Positions 36,701-51,700 of a DNA stretch of 64,000 bases are shown here, piece after piece. The DNA is from Nectonema munidae (lineage: Eukaryota; Nematomorpha; Nectonematoida; Nectonematidae), in assembly GCA_030549495.1 (NCBI GenBank), contig JAUIRK010000721.1:62001-126000 (forward strand), in the 5' to 3' direction. Position numbers and translations under genes: made by a program. The notes beneath the pieces are model-generated. The model made no database searches. It was not told the origin of the DNA and was given only the letters and a program-made list of their open reading frames with translations. Each line of letters begins with the position of its first letter. The first letter of the stretch is position 1.

Positions 36701-39700
36701 AATGTTTATTATTTTTAACGTACCTGTACCTAATGTTTCTCAAATTATATTTATTACGCAAATTGTATGGATAAAAGTATTGATTTTCACGAAATATATA
36801 ACTCATTTCACAAGAACAAATTCTACATTTGAAAACAAAAATTGACGATTGCATTTGACTAATTTGATTAATATTAGGAATTTTATACAAATTACGTATA
36901 TATAAAGGATCTTTATTCAAAATAGTCTCCAAGGCTCTCTCTTGTTTAGTTGGTAATAGATTACGTTTAGAAATACTAGAATTACACGAAATAAAGTTAC
37001 AATGAAGAATTCTGATATGAAAAAGGGCATAATAGACACTTCTTCTAGTTTTCATATCAAGTAGGCTTTTTATTTTTTTAACACACCAATAGCTACTGTA
37101 TTATAATGACACAAAAAAAATAATTTTGAAACAATTTTTCCCCAAATAGTTATACTCTTCGTTCTTCTTAAAAAATTTCCCTTTTTTAAAAAAAAACCAC
37201 CCCTTTTTTTTTTTTTAAAAAAAATAATTTTGTTTTAAATAAAAAATAAAAAAAAAAAAAAAATATATAAAATAAATAAAAGAGGTGCAGGAATTTTTGC
37301 TTAGCGCGGGCACTGGTACGACCAGTGGCGGTTTTAAGGGGGGCAGGGGAGCTATGCCCCCCTCCCCCAGTTTTTTGGCTGGACCCCATGTTGGCCCCTC
37401 CACATTAAATATCTAATTTACTGGATTTAAAATTTACTCGAAACTTTTTATAATTTAATATTTTTGAGTGGGTTTTGCATCCAGGGGAAGAAATATCTCT
37501 CTTATCTGGCCGGGTGAATCTTAGACAAAAACACTCTTAATTTGATTTTCATTAATTGGAATAATTCAAAGAAAAAAAAGTAAAACATATGTATTTGGTA
37601 AATTGCAAAATTTATAAAAAATTATCGATTTTAAAACTTGGCCCTTGTTTGGCCCCCTCACTTTTGAAAATCTAGAACCGCCACTATGTACGACCTTTGT
37701 TATTTTTAAATCATCGGGATAATATTTTTCATGAAACATTTTCTTAAACAAAATACAGATATTTTTCAATAAAGAACCTATAAGAATTTTACCAACATTA
37801 TTAGAAATATTATCATATCCAAAAGAAGAATAAGAGCTAAAGGAATTAGTCGTAATTAGAATTTCATTCATAGAAATATCTTCAAAAAAAAAGGAATTAT
37901 ATGAGGGAGAAATATTGAAACTGGGAGAATTTGAGGGTTCATATTCTTTAGACAAAGAAGAGGCAAAATAGGGATTCAAATCATTGGGATCTAAAGGAAC
38001 CAATTCTTTACACTTACGTAAATCATTAATAACATTCTAAGACCCTTTTGAATTATTTTTTAAACTTAAAAATTTCGAACGATAAAATTGATTTTTCGTA
38101 AAAATAACTTTTTTATTATATTTGTTTCTAATTGATTTGTACAGATTCCATGATTCTAAAGACCTATCTTTCAAAAACTTATGAAACAGTGCATCTTTAT
38201 TTTTCCTAATTTCTTTTATTTCTATTGTATACCATTTATTAATTTTTAGTGTATAAAATTTATTATTTACCAAAGGAAAACTTAGATTATAGAACTCGTT
38301 GACACCTTTACAAAACTCTATATTCCAACTTTCATTACACAAATTACGATAAAAATGTTTAAAACTTTTGTTGTTAAATACTCTATTCTATAGGGTACAC
38401 TATTTTTAATGACATTTAGAGCATTTTTAAAATAATTTCTGCAAACTATAAAGATAAGAAGATGGTCGGAAATATCCGCCAAAGTACGGTCACATTGAAA
38501 ATTGGTAAAAATATTACCAATACTACTCACACTAAATTTGCACATCCTAGTTGAGCCTAAAATATTTGGAAAATAAAAATTCTCATATAATAAATTGTAA
38601 AATTTGGAAACACAAGAAACACACACGAAGTTAATTCAGATCTTAATTAAAATCACCTAAAATATAGGTATCCTTTTTGCTACCAACATTCAAAAGTAGA
38701 TTCTCAAATTCTACCAAAAAAGTTTAATATCACAGTTAGGAGGTCTATAGATTAAAATGACTCTAAAACTAGAAATATCCACAACCATGAATTCAAAAGA
38801 AGTAAATTCAAGAATATTAAACGATAGATTATGAATATGTTTATTATTGATGTATAGACCTAAGCTATAATTAAGTAACTTATAGTTGCACCTAGGTTCC
38901 CCATATTTCGGTTAACGCAAAAAGATCAATTCTGGATTTACATACTTCCTCTATCAATATCTTGACCTCTTCATAACTTTTATTCAAGCTGCAACAATTA
39001 AGATGAAAAACTGACAGATCAAATGATGTTACCTTATCTTCTAAATTTAAAACATCCATTAGTTTTTTAGGAGAAGCAAAGTTGACACGCACTTTCTTTG
39101 ACATGCAATTAGAACATTTATAAGAGTTAGTATTAGTTGAATTAGGACACGAAAAAGATGAATGTGAGCGTGCACAGAATTTACACGTTGGAGAAGAAGC
39201 AGATTTGCAGGATGAAGAGTTAGGACAAATGTTACATTGCTTAAGAATCAAAAACATGGTGGCAATTTTACCCAATAAAAATGCATTGATTATAAATAAA
39301 AAGAACTTTGAAAATTCTACCTTCATCAACCAGGTTTTTGTATTCATTTTTGTTATAAATTAAGTTCAAAACTTAATCATCTTTTAACTCAGTATTAATT
39401 TTTTAAACCATAATTTTGGGATTGAAAAGAGGATTTCCATTAATCTTAATACCTTCTTCATTCTTTAATTTGTTTTCAAAACATTTATTAGCTATTTGTA
39501 GAGATTCAGTTCAGTGTCAGGAAAAACATACCTTCGTGTATTTTTACTTGTTTTCAATTTTGAAACTTTAATCTTCGATAATGCACTATGAGAAAATGAT
39601 AAGAACAGCATTTTGTTTATCGAACTTTAACTTAAGAAAGTTAGAATTATCAAGATTATGAAAACTATTATCAGATTATTAGTAGCATTAGTAGAATTTT

Positions 39701-42700
39701 TCACAACATTAGCATATGTTTCTGAAGATATCAATGTTTTCATTGAATCAAAACCATTCAGAACACTTTCTATTTTATTGTCAATAGAAGAGAGTTTTGA
39801 AATTAAAGAAGTCTGCTCCTTATACTCTGAGATAATTTGAGAAAGGTTAGTTTGAATTTTTTTTAGAATGTGTACCAATTTTAGATAATAAATATTTCAA
39901 TTTATCAATATGTTCCATCTAAACACAAAAAAGAAAGATAAAAAACAAGTTTAAACTTATTTATAAGATGAAAACTTATAATATTCACTCAAAAAATAGT
40001 ATATTGGAAAAAAATGTAATCAAACAATAATAGAAATAAAGCTGGATTATGTTGATTTTCCATAAAAAAACAAGAAACTTAGTAAAAAAGCAACATTTTA
40101 AATTTGGATATAAACAAGTATTATTGTTTGTTGAATTGACGCAGCTTGTAAGTTGTCGAAACTTGAAAGCTGGCACTAGGCTTATCATAAGAGTTGGGGT
40201 TCGAACCCCTGACCTTCAACTTTTAAGCTGAGAGGTACACCCTAACAACCATTGAGTCTCAAAAAAAGTATTATATAATAATTTCTAGTGAGAGTTTATT
40301 GCTAAGATGGGATATATGTTCGAACCAATTTAATTTTTTTATCAATTTATTCTCACAATTCAAAGGAGTCAACAAACTCAAATGTGAAATCATTTAATCT
40401 CGGTTTGAGATCACAATCTTTAGAGAAAAGCATTGCCCCGGATTTTCCAATATTAATTTGCATTTGATTTTTCTGACATCATGAAAAACTCCATCACGTT
40501 CATGTGGAAAAGAATCTTTATTGAGGTTCTTAATATTAGAGGAAAAAGGGATATTAACGTCAAGTCATCAACAAAGAATTTAAGTTTAAATTGGAAAGAT
40601 ATATAAATTAAAAAGAGAAGGGGTCCAAGGTTGGATCCTTTTGGAATTCTTGATTTTATAAAGTTAGCTTCCGATAGAGTGCCATCAATTGAAACTAATT
40701 TGTAACGCGTTTTGAGATAAGATTTCATAAATGTAAACGATTTATCTTGAAAACCATATACTTTCAATTTATGTTACAAAAGGTCATGAGAATCAGTGTC
40801 AAATGTTTTTGAAAGATCTATAAATATGGTATTATAATTGGAAAAATTATGTTTACTGTTTAATTCATTATCATAACTCATACTTTTATTTACGAAAAGA
40901 GCTAAATGAAGATGATTAACTTCTTTAGAATCAAGGATATAATTTTTTTCTATTACTATTCGATTTTCAACGCTCTCTTTTGTTTCTTTTGTAACACAGA
41001 ATACTTTGATATATTGATTAAACACCAAATAAAGTTAAAGTAAAAAATTTAGATTGAAGTAGGGCATTATACACTACTAATCTAATTTTAGTATCAAGAA
41101 AGTTCTTTATTCCATACAAAGCACCGATGGTAATAGATACGTTGCTTTTCAAGTTATCTTAATGATTAGAAAAAGTCAGTTGTGAGTCAAGTGTTATACC
41201 CGAGTACCAGGGCCCGCGCACCCTATTTATTTTGGGAGCTTGAGCCCCCCCCCCCCCCCCCCCCCCCCCCATTTTTGACCTGAGCCCCCCTCCACTCCTC
41301 ACCCCCCCTTAATTTTCCAACCCTCTTCACTCAATTTTTCAAGCTTAAATAAGTTTTAAATAAATTACATCCGATAAAGTAGAAGTCTTTTCTTTGTACA
41401 TTGGTAGTTTCAATAAATATATTATAAAATTGTCTAGAGTATTTTTTGAGTATATGAATATTTATTCAAGCTGCTCTAACAATAAGAATCAGCACTGCAT
41501 CCTGTGAGAGAAGTTTTTCGACCCTTAAAAGAGTTTTCGAGTTTTTGAACTATTTCAACGAAAAGTGAAGAATGCTGAATGTTTGACATGTAAATTGCTT
41601 TATTACTCTAAAAAGGATATATTGTTAATAAAATTATTTTCTTCTTTCACTTTTGTTTTATAATAGTTAATTATACTCCTCAATCCTCATCACCTTACTT
41701 TTATGACTTTCTTTAGCTCTTGTTTCCGATGTTGATCGAATTTGCTTCTAGAAAGGAAAATTTTATGGTGTGTATTTTCATAATGTATAGTTCCAGTGTC
41801 TTTGAGCCCCCCAAAAAATTTTTGGTTAGCGCGAGCTCTGCCGAGTAATTATAATTATCCGATTTCTGTAGAAACTGGGAACCAATTTTTAAAAATAAAA
41901 AAGATTTATTTGTATGTTAAAGAAAACATATTTACTTTTAGATTCATTAATTATTATTAAATCATTCAAAAAAAACAATATATATAAGGATATTTGAAAC
42001 TTTAGAAATCCGAAAAAGGCTTTATCAGGCAAACCATTTAATGATTTTCTGGAATCAAGTCACTTCCTAGAATACCAACAGTTCAAGTACCTAGAAGAGT
42101 ATAACAATTTCCTTTTCCATTGTGATAGGAGGAAGCATGCATTATTCTTTGTCTTTTTATTTCGATAATCTCAGAAAGCAACCATGCCGAGAAGATTTCT
42201 TATTTTTGCGCGTTCTTGGATCTGGTGGGTTTGGAGAAGTCTATGTTTGCAAGACCAAGGCTACAGGAATGATGTATGCCTGCAAAATCATGAACAAATC
42301 ACTCATCAAATCTAAGATGGCAGAAAAAAATGTTCTTCTGGAACGACAAGTATTGGCTGAAGTGCGAAGCATTTTTATTGTAAGTAGCATTGCTTCACCA
42401 TTCTTCTTCAAAGTTTGCATCAACAAACTTGTAATCACGGGAACTAACGATAAGTTTTTTTCAGCTTTGGACTGGGCGGCCACTTGGAACGGTCGCTGTG
42501 CGAGAAATAGTCTATAGAAAAGAGGCGCGTAAGAGGAGATGGGGGTTAAACTGCTTAAAATTATTTCATGTTGTCAAGTTCAAATTGTTGAGCTTTCTTG
42601 TTCGACATGAAAAGTGCGCTACCGTACTGAACATGAAAATTACCTAACTACAATGAACATTTCGCATTTGTTTCGGTACAATTAACATTTTTACCTGATT

Positions 42701-45700
42701 TTCTTCCCCTCGTAAGATCACAGAACAAATTTTAATGGCAGAATCAAATATATAATACTTCTAGCTCTATATTCCTCTAATTTATTCGAAGATTAATTTT
42801 TTTATTGTAAAATTGAACTTTCTTCTCTTCAAAGTGTATTAATTGATTTAGTAATATGAAAAATATCATTTTGAAAAACAGAACTGATGCTTTTTTCCAT
42901 AGCATACAACTTTTTGAGTATTGCTTCCCCTTCCTTTCAAAAATGTCTCGCTGCTCCCTTATATATGTGTTCTTAAATAAAACTGCATGAAGCGAGGTAT
43001 ATTTCATGAAATACCTAAAACTTTCAGTGAATCCGTGAAATTTCTGTTTCACTTAGCAATTTCATAAATACGTCAAAGTCATGTAATAATTAGAGTGTGA
43101 GTTCAGTAATCACATGCAATCCGTAGAAAAGTGTGTGCCCTTTTACCGAAATAGTTAGAAATATAGCGAAATCTTGTTTAAAATTTGCAAAATCTCAATT
43201 TTTTAATATAAATTATAAATAATGTGATGAATTTCAAAGTTTTCAACACTTGAGAATAAAAAATAAAGAGAAAATATTACGTTATATTAAAAAAAATATG
43301 TTAGGCAATATATATCAGGGATTAATTCACCCTACATTTTTGCTGGATTTGAGATCAGCTACTATTTTAATAGCAAAATTAGTTTCTATCGTTTTTTTCT
43401 TCAAAAATCATTTCCTATTAATAAAGTATTGCAAGAGAACGCAATGATTCTTTTATCATAGTTTTTATCTCAAGTAAATCTTTATCAGCTTAAAGGAACT
43501 AAAGATTCTCTCCTAAGATAATAATACATAGGTTAGGAAATATACTTTTAATTGTTGAATCTGAGAAAGACTATTGAAACAAATTTTGTGCAGTATTTTG
43601 TTCGTTGTAGAGTTAGGAAAAGAGTTTCCTTGATTTTATTGGAATAAATTAAAAATGTATAAAGGTGAGATATGATTTTATTAGAATAAACATTAATATG
43701 AACATCTGTTAGTCGTATTTTACGACACGTAAATAATGTGTAAATAGATCTATATATTTAGCAAATTGTACTTGGATTGCGCAACTCGATATAAAACCAC
43801 AACCTGGTAACTGCCTTTAAAGACTGTATTTTGAACAGGCCGAGTAGCAGATACAGTCTAAAAAGTATTTAGAAAGACTTATAAATGGGTTTAATCGAAG
43901 GTGTCCAGTATATCCCGAAATCAATGAATAGAAATCGAAAAGTAAATGAATGATTTTATCATTGAAAACAAAAGTAATTTTCTTGCTTTAACATTTACTA
44001 TTTGAATTCTACAAATATATTCTTGGATTTGGGAAAACATATTTATTTCCACATTGTCAAAACTATTTTCAACAGGTAAACTTGATCTACACCTTTCAAA
44101 CAAAAGAGAGCATATACTTCGTAATGACTTTAATGTCATGCGGAACCGTTAAGTATCACCTCAAAATGCGAAACTTTCAGAAAAGTGCGATTCCATTTTA
44201 CATGGCACAGATGGTACTTGGAATTGGATATCTCCACCGCTTAAAATGGGTTCACAGGTACACGCAAATTATTTTCTATTTTCAATAAAATGTCTTTACG
44301 GAGATTGAAGGAAACAAAAATAACTAAAGAAGTCAGTATGTTTTTACGCTTAGGAAGCACGTTCTCGTCTTAAACCACCTTTCTCCCCCTCTTTCTTGAT
44401 TTGAGCTATTTTAGTACTGCACAGATGACAATGATTTCACAAGGGGGATTCGAACGTGGGACAACCGGATTATGAGCCTACACTTCAACCATTAGTGCTA
44501 TCTGCGAAGGATTTTTTTTTACCATTTGTGATTCTTTACTTTCAAGATTTGCTTCCTAAATGCATAGGAATTAAAATTATTGCAGATGAAAAATAAAATA
44601 AAAATTGTGTTCATTTGGGCTATGTCTTTTCCCCTATTTCCTAGAACTGCCATACAATATTTTCATTTTGTCAAATCGTGAAAGAAATCTCGAATCCAAG
44701 GACATATTGAGAAAATTTCTGCCATTTTATTTTATCTCATAATGCTTTTATCTTATATAAATTTTAACTTGACGTTTCCTTGTATTTTCTTTATCAAAAG
44801 ATACATTATAGTGAAGTTTCGGGCTAAGTTATATCTTTATTGTCTTGTTTTTTAGGTAATTTTTTGAACATCTCAATAAGGTTAAAATGAACTTGTAAAA
44901 TTAGTTCTCCCTATCATAGTAAAAATATATTACTTATTTCTTTTAAATTTTACCAGTTCACTTTACCATGTGTTGCTTTAATAAAATTATAGCCCATTAG
45001 CGAAAAAATGTGCTCACATGTGTTCTAGATAGTGCTTACAAAAACACATTAAAGAAGTATAACACATTCATAGTTAGATTAACTGCAGCTCCTTCCAGGT
45101 GTAATGTGTATCCTAAATAATGCTTATGTTCATAGTTAGAGCATAGTTATCAACATCTAAAAGAATTCATCTTCAAATTTAAATCCTTTAAAAATAAATA
45201 ATAAAATAATAAGGGGAAAGCAAAATTAAAATAGTCAATTTCATATATTTTTATCCATCCCTTCACCCCCCCCCCCCCCCTCTAACAATTAGCAATTTCT
45301 ATACAAACCCATATTATTAATTGAATCCCTATTTAACCCTGACATCTGTTTACGTCTCTGGAGCCATAATTTTCTACCCTGCCTTAAAGACTGTGCCTTA
45401 ATCCTTTTTCACAAAAAAAAATACAATAAGTGAAAGTAATTAGTATATTAAAGTAATTTTAACAAATATAGTAGACCCTCGTTAAGTCGGACTACATGGG
45501 GGAGAAGGATGTCCGACATAACAGAGGGTCTTCATAACAGGAATATTTCAAATTGTACGAATTTATATCCACAATAAGCTTTGGAATAACGTCAAAATTT
45601 AGAATGACCGCGAACTACCTATGGAGTAAAAAAAATAAAATGGCTTCTTGTAAGCCAAAGCAAAATTAAAAAAGTCAAAGAAAATGCCCGCTTGTAAGCC

Positions 45701-48700
45701 TATGAGGACAAACATTTGTATTCTCGCTCACGGTCCGATTTATCCAATATCCAAGTTATCAGGGTCCGAGTTAACGAGGGTTATTTTTTATATTTTAGGT
45801 ACTTTGTTATTTTTTATATTTTGATCTCATTGTAAAAATACTTGAAAATTCCATTTATTCGAAAAAAAATCTATTATTTTAAGCGTCGTAAAATCAGTTG
45901 ATCATAAACTTTGTGTTTCGCCTGGCAGGATCATTTTAGATTAGATTTTCCTGGATTTTTAAAAAATTTAACTCCATGAATGAATTAATTTTAAGTAGCA
46001 ATAATTTCAAATTTAATTTATTAACAGAAAATTAAAAGTTTTAGCAAATTTTTGTACTAAAAATCATTTAAGAGACAGAAAAAAAAGTTTACTTTTCCAA
46101 ATTTCTTTAGAAATTATTTTCTTTTCTGCCTGTTGAAGGATTTTTAATGCGAAAATTGGTTAATATTTATAATTTTCTGTTAATAAATTATTCTGTATGT
46201 ACTCTATTCACCTTATTTTAACAGGTATGCTTCAGCACCACTTTATGCAGTAGTGGGATTCAGCCGGTTCGCACCGGTTTGTTAGAACCGTCACATGGAA
46301 TATTGTGAGATATTTATTTATCTATATAGTACAGACCGTACAGTAAAATAAGCACCCACAACATCATCATAATGATGCAACCATTATTTTAAAATTTTAT
46401 TGGGAAATAATCAAAATTGATCAGTTTATTTGCTGACAAATTTGACTTTTTTGTAACAGAACCGGCTGACAAAAAATTTGAATCCGACTACTGACTTTAA
46501 GTACTATATATGTTAGTTGTTTTAATTCAAAGGTTGTTTTAATTTCTCACACTAATAATATCTTTCTCATAAATTCTCTATTGAAACTTGATGACGTACA
46601 CAATCTCAGTGTCTACGTCACTTCATACAACTACATATACTCGATGCTCCCTCCTATATTTAATCAATTCATCTCTTTCAACTTTCAAAAAGACAGAACT
46701 TCGCCTCGCCTTATTCACAAAATGTCTCTATCTTTTTATAAATATCCAAAATCAAAGCAATCCTTCTCTTACAAGTTATCCACTCTCTTCAATAGTTCCA
46801 AAGCGTTCTTTTTTCCGCTCCTATTTCTATATAGCACTTACAAAAATGGTTTTTATCCTTTTGTCTTCAATCCTACAACTCTCTCTCTGAATGCTCCATC
46901 TCCAACTGCTATGTTTGTAGGTAAAATAGTTACACCGACCACTCCTGGTATTTGTTTCTATTGATAATAATATGTATATACACCTACAATCTTGCTTATC
47001 TTTCCCATAAATATTGTATAATAATACATGATGAATAATTATTTCATCACACATAACTACGGAACTGTGTATTTCTTATTTATCCTGTTTTTACAAATTT
47101 TATCACCATGTTGGCGTCTCCAAGCGGCTGTTTTGGCCTTTGACATCAACTTTTAAAAGTCATCTTTGTGTGTTTTCTAAAACATCCAATTTTTTTTAAA
47201 TATCTTTCTATGTGCTTATTGCGTCCACCTACTTCCATCTTTTTTGTCATACTTTTGAAAATGAAAATTATTATTATTATTATTAATTGCAAAATCAAAC
47301 AACGTAATTCTGGAGATTTTATGAGGAGACTTTTCTAACAAAGGCTTCTATTTTTGTACCCCATTCTGTAGGGTAGGGAATGTTTATCATTATATGTATT
47401 TATTCCTTTCTCTCTTTATTACTGCTAATTCGTTTGACATATAAAAAGAGGAATTTTTTTTTAGCTTTTCCCAATTTTTTGTGTTTTCTTTTTTTCTGTT
47501 GATTTTTCCCACATTTCTATGTAAATCTTTTATTGGGTTTCTTCTGTGAAGGTCTTTAATTATCTGCACTATCCATGCTAACAAATTGCACTTCTTGTCA
47601 AAGATTTAAATCTCCTATAGAAATGTAGAAATTGTATTTAAATGTTCCCCTACTTTGAACAAATTAAAAAAGTTTATCGCAGCTTCAATGACATATATTT
47701 AGGATAAATCGGATAGCGACCAGAGTCGACTATCGTATATATTTAAATGAAACTTTTTATGCTTCATCTCACATCTGATTGGCTCATGAACCCGCTTTTC
47801 ACTTAACTCTAAAATTTACTCTAATGGATATCACGGTAGCCAAGAAGATACTCGTACACAGAGTAGCAAAACAGCGAATCCCACATAAGACACCCACATT
47901 CTGGCGTTCCACAAGGTAGTTCACTTTATTCTATCCTCTTCAACATTTACATGTCAGACATACCAACACCAGACAACAATCAAATAAGCCTAATCACATA
48001 CGCTGATGACATTACCTTATAACATCAACACACTCAAGTACCGAATTAGCTCAAGAAAAGATTCAATATTATTTAAACAAGATAAACATATGGCTAAAAC
48101 AAAATGATTTAATAATCAACACAGCAAAATCTCAATCAACACTTTTCACAAACACAGAACAAAACACAAAACTCAATCTTACTATTGACAAAACCTTAAT
48201 AAACACTAACAAAAACCCAAAAATATTAGGATAACTTTCGACCCCAAACTCACATACAGCAAACACGCGCAAAACACTCATGAACAAAACTGTAAACATT
48301 ATTAGAGCATTAACTGGCACAAAATGGGGGAAAACAAAGAAATTCCCATCAACACCTACAAAACTATTACACGACCCATACTAGAATATGGATCCACAAT
48401 ATGGGGATCTGTTATATCTCACACTAACTTAAAAAAGTTACAAACAATTCAAAACAAAACACTGCGTTTAGCAACAGGTAACACCGTGGACACTAACACA
48501 CAACACCTTCACACAGAAACATCGATACTTCCTCTAAAGAACGCATTAATTTACACACGTCTAACTTGAGAGCCAAAGCAGCACAAAAAGATCACCCATT
48601 AAAAAAGTTCTACCGCGCTCAAAAACCACACAGGCACATGAAAAATACTATATTTCAAGACAACGAACTTATATTTTATGACACATGTCAAAACAAAGAA

Positions 48701-51700
48701 GACAATCAAAATCAAACATGCGTCAACAAAGCAATACACACACAAGCGGTAACCGGCTATCCCTCCACACTCAAACATAACAAACTCATAAATATTCTTC
48801 CACCAAAAATCGACACATATGAAGAAAGATTATCAATTAAATTAAGACATACCCTTGCTCAATTGACCGGGCCGGTTCCCTATTGCCCCCCGCCCTTATC
48901 TTAGAACCAACAAGTCACCATTGCTCGGCGAATATCTTCACAAGATAAATCCAAAAACACATACAAATCCACTCTGTTCAGTTTGCAATCAACACCCACA
49001 CAACACTCATCATTTATTTAACTGCCCACGTATTTTCACGACACTCAAACCCATTCACTTATGGTCAAACCATGCAAAATAGTTAACATACTTACTTTGT
49101 GGGGAAACCGTTTAGCAGAAGCTTGGATCTGACTCATTTACATGTATTATATATTATATTATATTATATATTATTATTATAAATAGATATATGTTATTTC
49201 TAGCCATATGTAGAAGCCTGCAAAAGCCAGCAGCACCTTATGGTGTATTTTTGCGGGTTGGCTGAAATTACACTGGTTTATCGCTGCTGCTGCGAAAGTG
49301 TAACAAAATTCTACACTTTTCCCTGGGAGTATTTGCTTTTATAGTAATACTCTCTCAGTTTAAACAATGCCTTGTTTTGAACTGATGGATTATACTCATA
49401 TAAAGATAGTATAATCTAGGGGCTAACAACAACAACAACAACTGTAGCCAACATCAATACTTTAATCCGCGTGATTAGCTTTTCTTGGAATCCTTTCAAA
49501 TTAATTTTTTTTCTTAATTTTAAAGTTGCCACTAATTTTTTCATTAAAGTTTTTTATGTTTAGAGATATAAAGCCAGACAACATTTTAATGGATTCGATG
49601 GGTAACGCAAATTTTTATCATTCTATGCAGGATAGAATGACTTTTGTGTTTAGGCTATTTGCGAATCTCAGACTTAGGCATTTGCTACAACGCTAAAGAA
49701 GAAGTTCCTTTCAAAAATAAGTGCGGAACAATACTTTACATGGCTCCAGAAATTCTGCAGAAAATTCCTTCTTGTTATTCTGTGGATTGGTGGAGTTTGG
49801 GGTGCATATGCTTTCAACTCTACACTCAAAATGTGAGCAGCATAATTAAAAAGTAGTCCATAGCCCTTTAAGGCCCAGGTTTTTGAAATAAAATCGTCTG
49901 TTGTTCGTCTTTTTCAATGAGATTTTATTTTATTTTTATTTGGACATGGAAGGGCTAAGCTCTTCCTACTGTGAATTTGATATTTTTCAAATTATTTACA
50001 TTATGAAGCATACTTACCTTCTTCCTTTTAAAACTTATTTTAGCTGCCTTTTCCAAATGGAATCTTAAATTTTGAAACAATCAATAGCGAATTGGAAAGC
50101 CTTTTCACCGATAATCGATCTTTTTTTGATGAAACCTCTTCCAATTTGTGCTCACAGGTATGAAAAAAAGTCACTTTAATGTTTTCTTCTTTAGAAATAC
50201 TCTTTTTCAAATATTCAATTTTAAATCATTCACTGTTATAAATTTAAAAATGTTCCAATAAAAATTGTTGAAGGTAGAGTTTGGGAGTGAAGAAGTTTTA
50301 TTATAACGTCATTCTTCTAAATTTTGCAAAAAATTATTTTTGTTCAGTGAAGTAACTCAAAATTTGCCTTGTTGATTTATCCGTCTAGTTAGAGATAAAG
50401 ACTCTTTGCACCCAATGATATCATAAATTATACATCTTAGAACTAATTTTTAATAGAAGTCTTTGGGACGGCAAATAAAAAAAAATTTATATTGTGAATA
50501 CACTTCAACTGTTACAAATTTGAAAAAAACTTTTAATATTTGCTATCAATTCAAATGGAAATGAATGTTTACGATGTCATTAATACCTTTTGTCATAGTA
50601 CAATACATTTGAAAAGTGACATTCCTTTTGTAAGATTATTCTTTAATAATGGTGTATAAATTTCTTTGATAAATAATTTAATATCATTTAAGAGCGGAGG
50701 TTGGGGGAGGGGTGTCGCTAAATCTTTTGCCATGTGGCACCATTTTAAATTTCGCCCTGGGACGTCACATAGGCATGTGAGAGGGGCGTCCGCAGAAAAA
50801 AACGAAAGGGGGCGGGGGGCAAAAATTACTCGACGAATTCAATTTTTGTTTCAAAAGTAGCGCAGCTAATAATATAATTACGGTATACTTTTTTTGTAGT
50901 TTTGTGGCATTTTTTCATTCTCTATAAGTTCTTAGGGGGGGGGGGGCAAATGCGCCCTCCCCCTTCCTCTTTGCCCCTGCCCTTGGCATGTGAAGGTTAC
51001 TTAATAATACTACAAAGGAGGAGATAAAAAGCGCAGAAAAAAACTACCCTAAACGTGAATTTAATTTTATTTAATTAGACATTAAAGTTAAAAAAATATA
51101 AATTTTTAATAATTAAAAAAAAAGTTATTTTAAGCTTATACATAAACTTAAAATTATGATATTTGATTAAGTTTTCAAATACTCGTGTAGTAAAAATGAG
51201 CTTAATTGGGGCACCAAATTTAAAAAAGTTTGAAAAATTGTTTCACATTGGGTAAAGTTTATCAAGTGAAAAATTTGTGAGTTTTTGATAAAAAAAACTA
51301 ATTTAATTTTTATTTATAAGCAAATTATTTAAAAAATATTAACTTGAAAATGATTTTGAAAGCTTGCATTAATATTAATAAATTAAATAAGAAATCTTTC
51401 CCAAATGTAAAAATAAACTTTGAAACTTGAACAAATAATTGAAAATAAGGAATAAATTTCATGAAGTACTAAAGAATAAATCAATTCATTTTAGCTTCTA
51501 ACTAAGTTTCTTGCAAAAAGGAATATGAAATTAGTTTTTCTAATTTGTATATTAGTTTTTTAATTAAATTTTTATACATTTCTTATATAAATTTAAAAGT
51601 AAAAAATATCTTGAAATTTGAAAAAATAGTTCCTAGTTTTTTTTAATTTGAACATGCTTTTGAAACCACAAGGACGAACTTAAAATGAAAAAGGACGAAT

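Noticed and set aside
40190-40260. Working tRNA gene
   Set aside because: Only the T-arm is good; acceptor and anticodon stems have mismatches. Kept as a tRNA-like repeat.
42241-42483. Antisense frame over GRK exon 6
   Set aside because: Shadow of the kinase exon.
46581-46964. 127-codon frame in GRK intron 7
   Set aside because: Ser/Phe/Thr-rich, overlaps another frame of similar length, no domain, no splice context.
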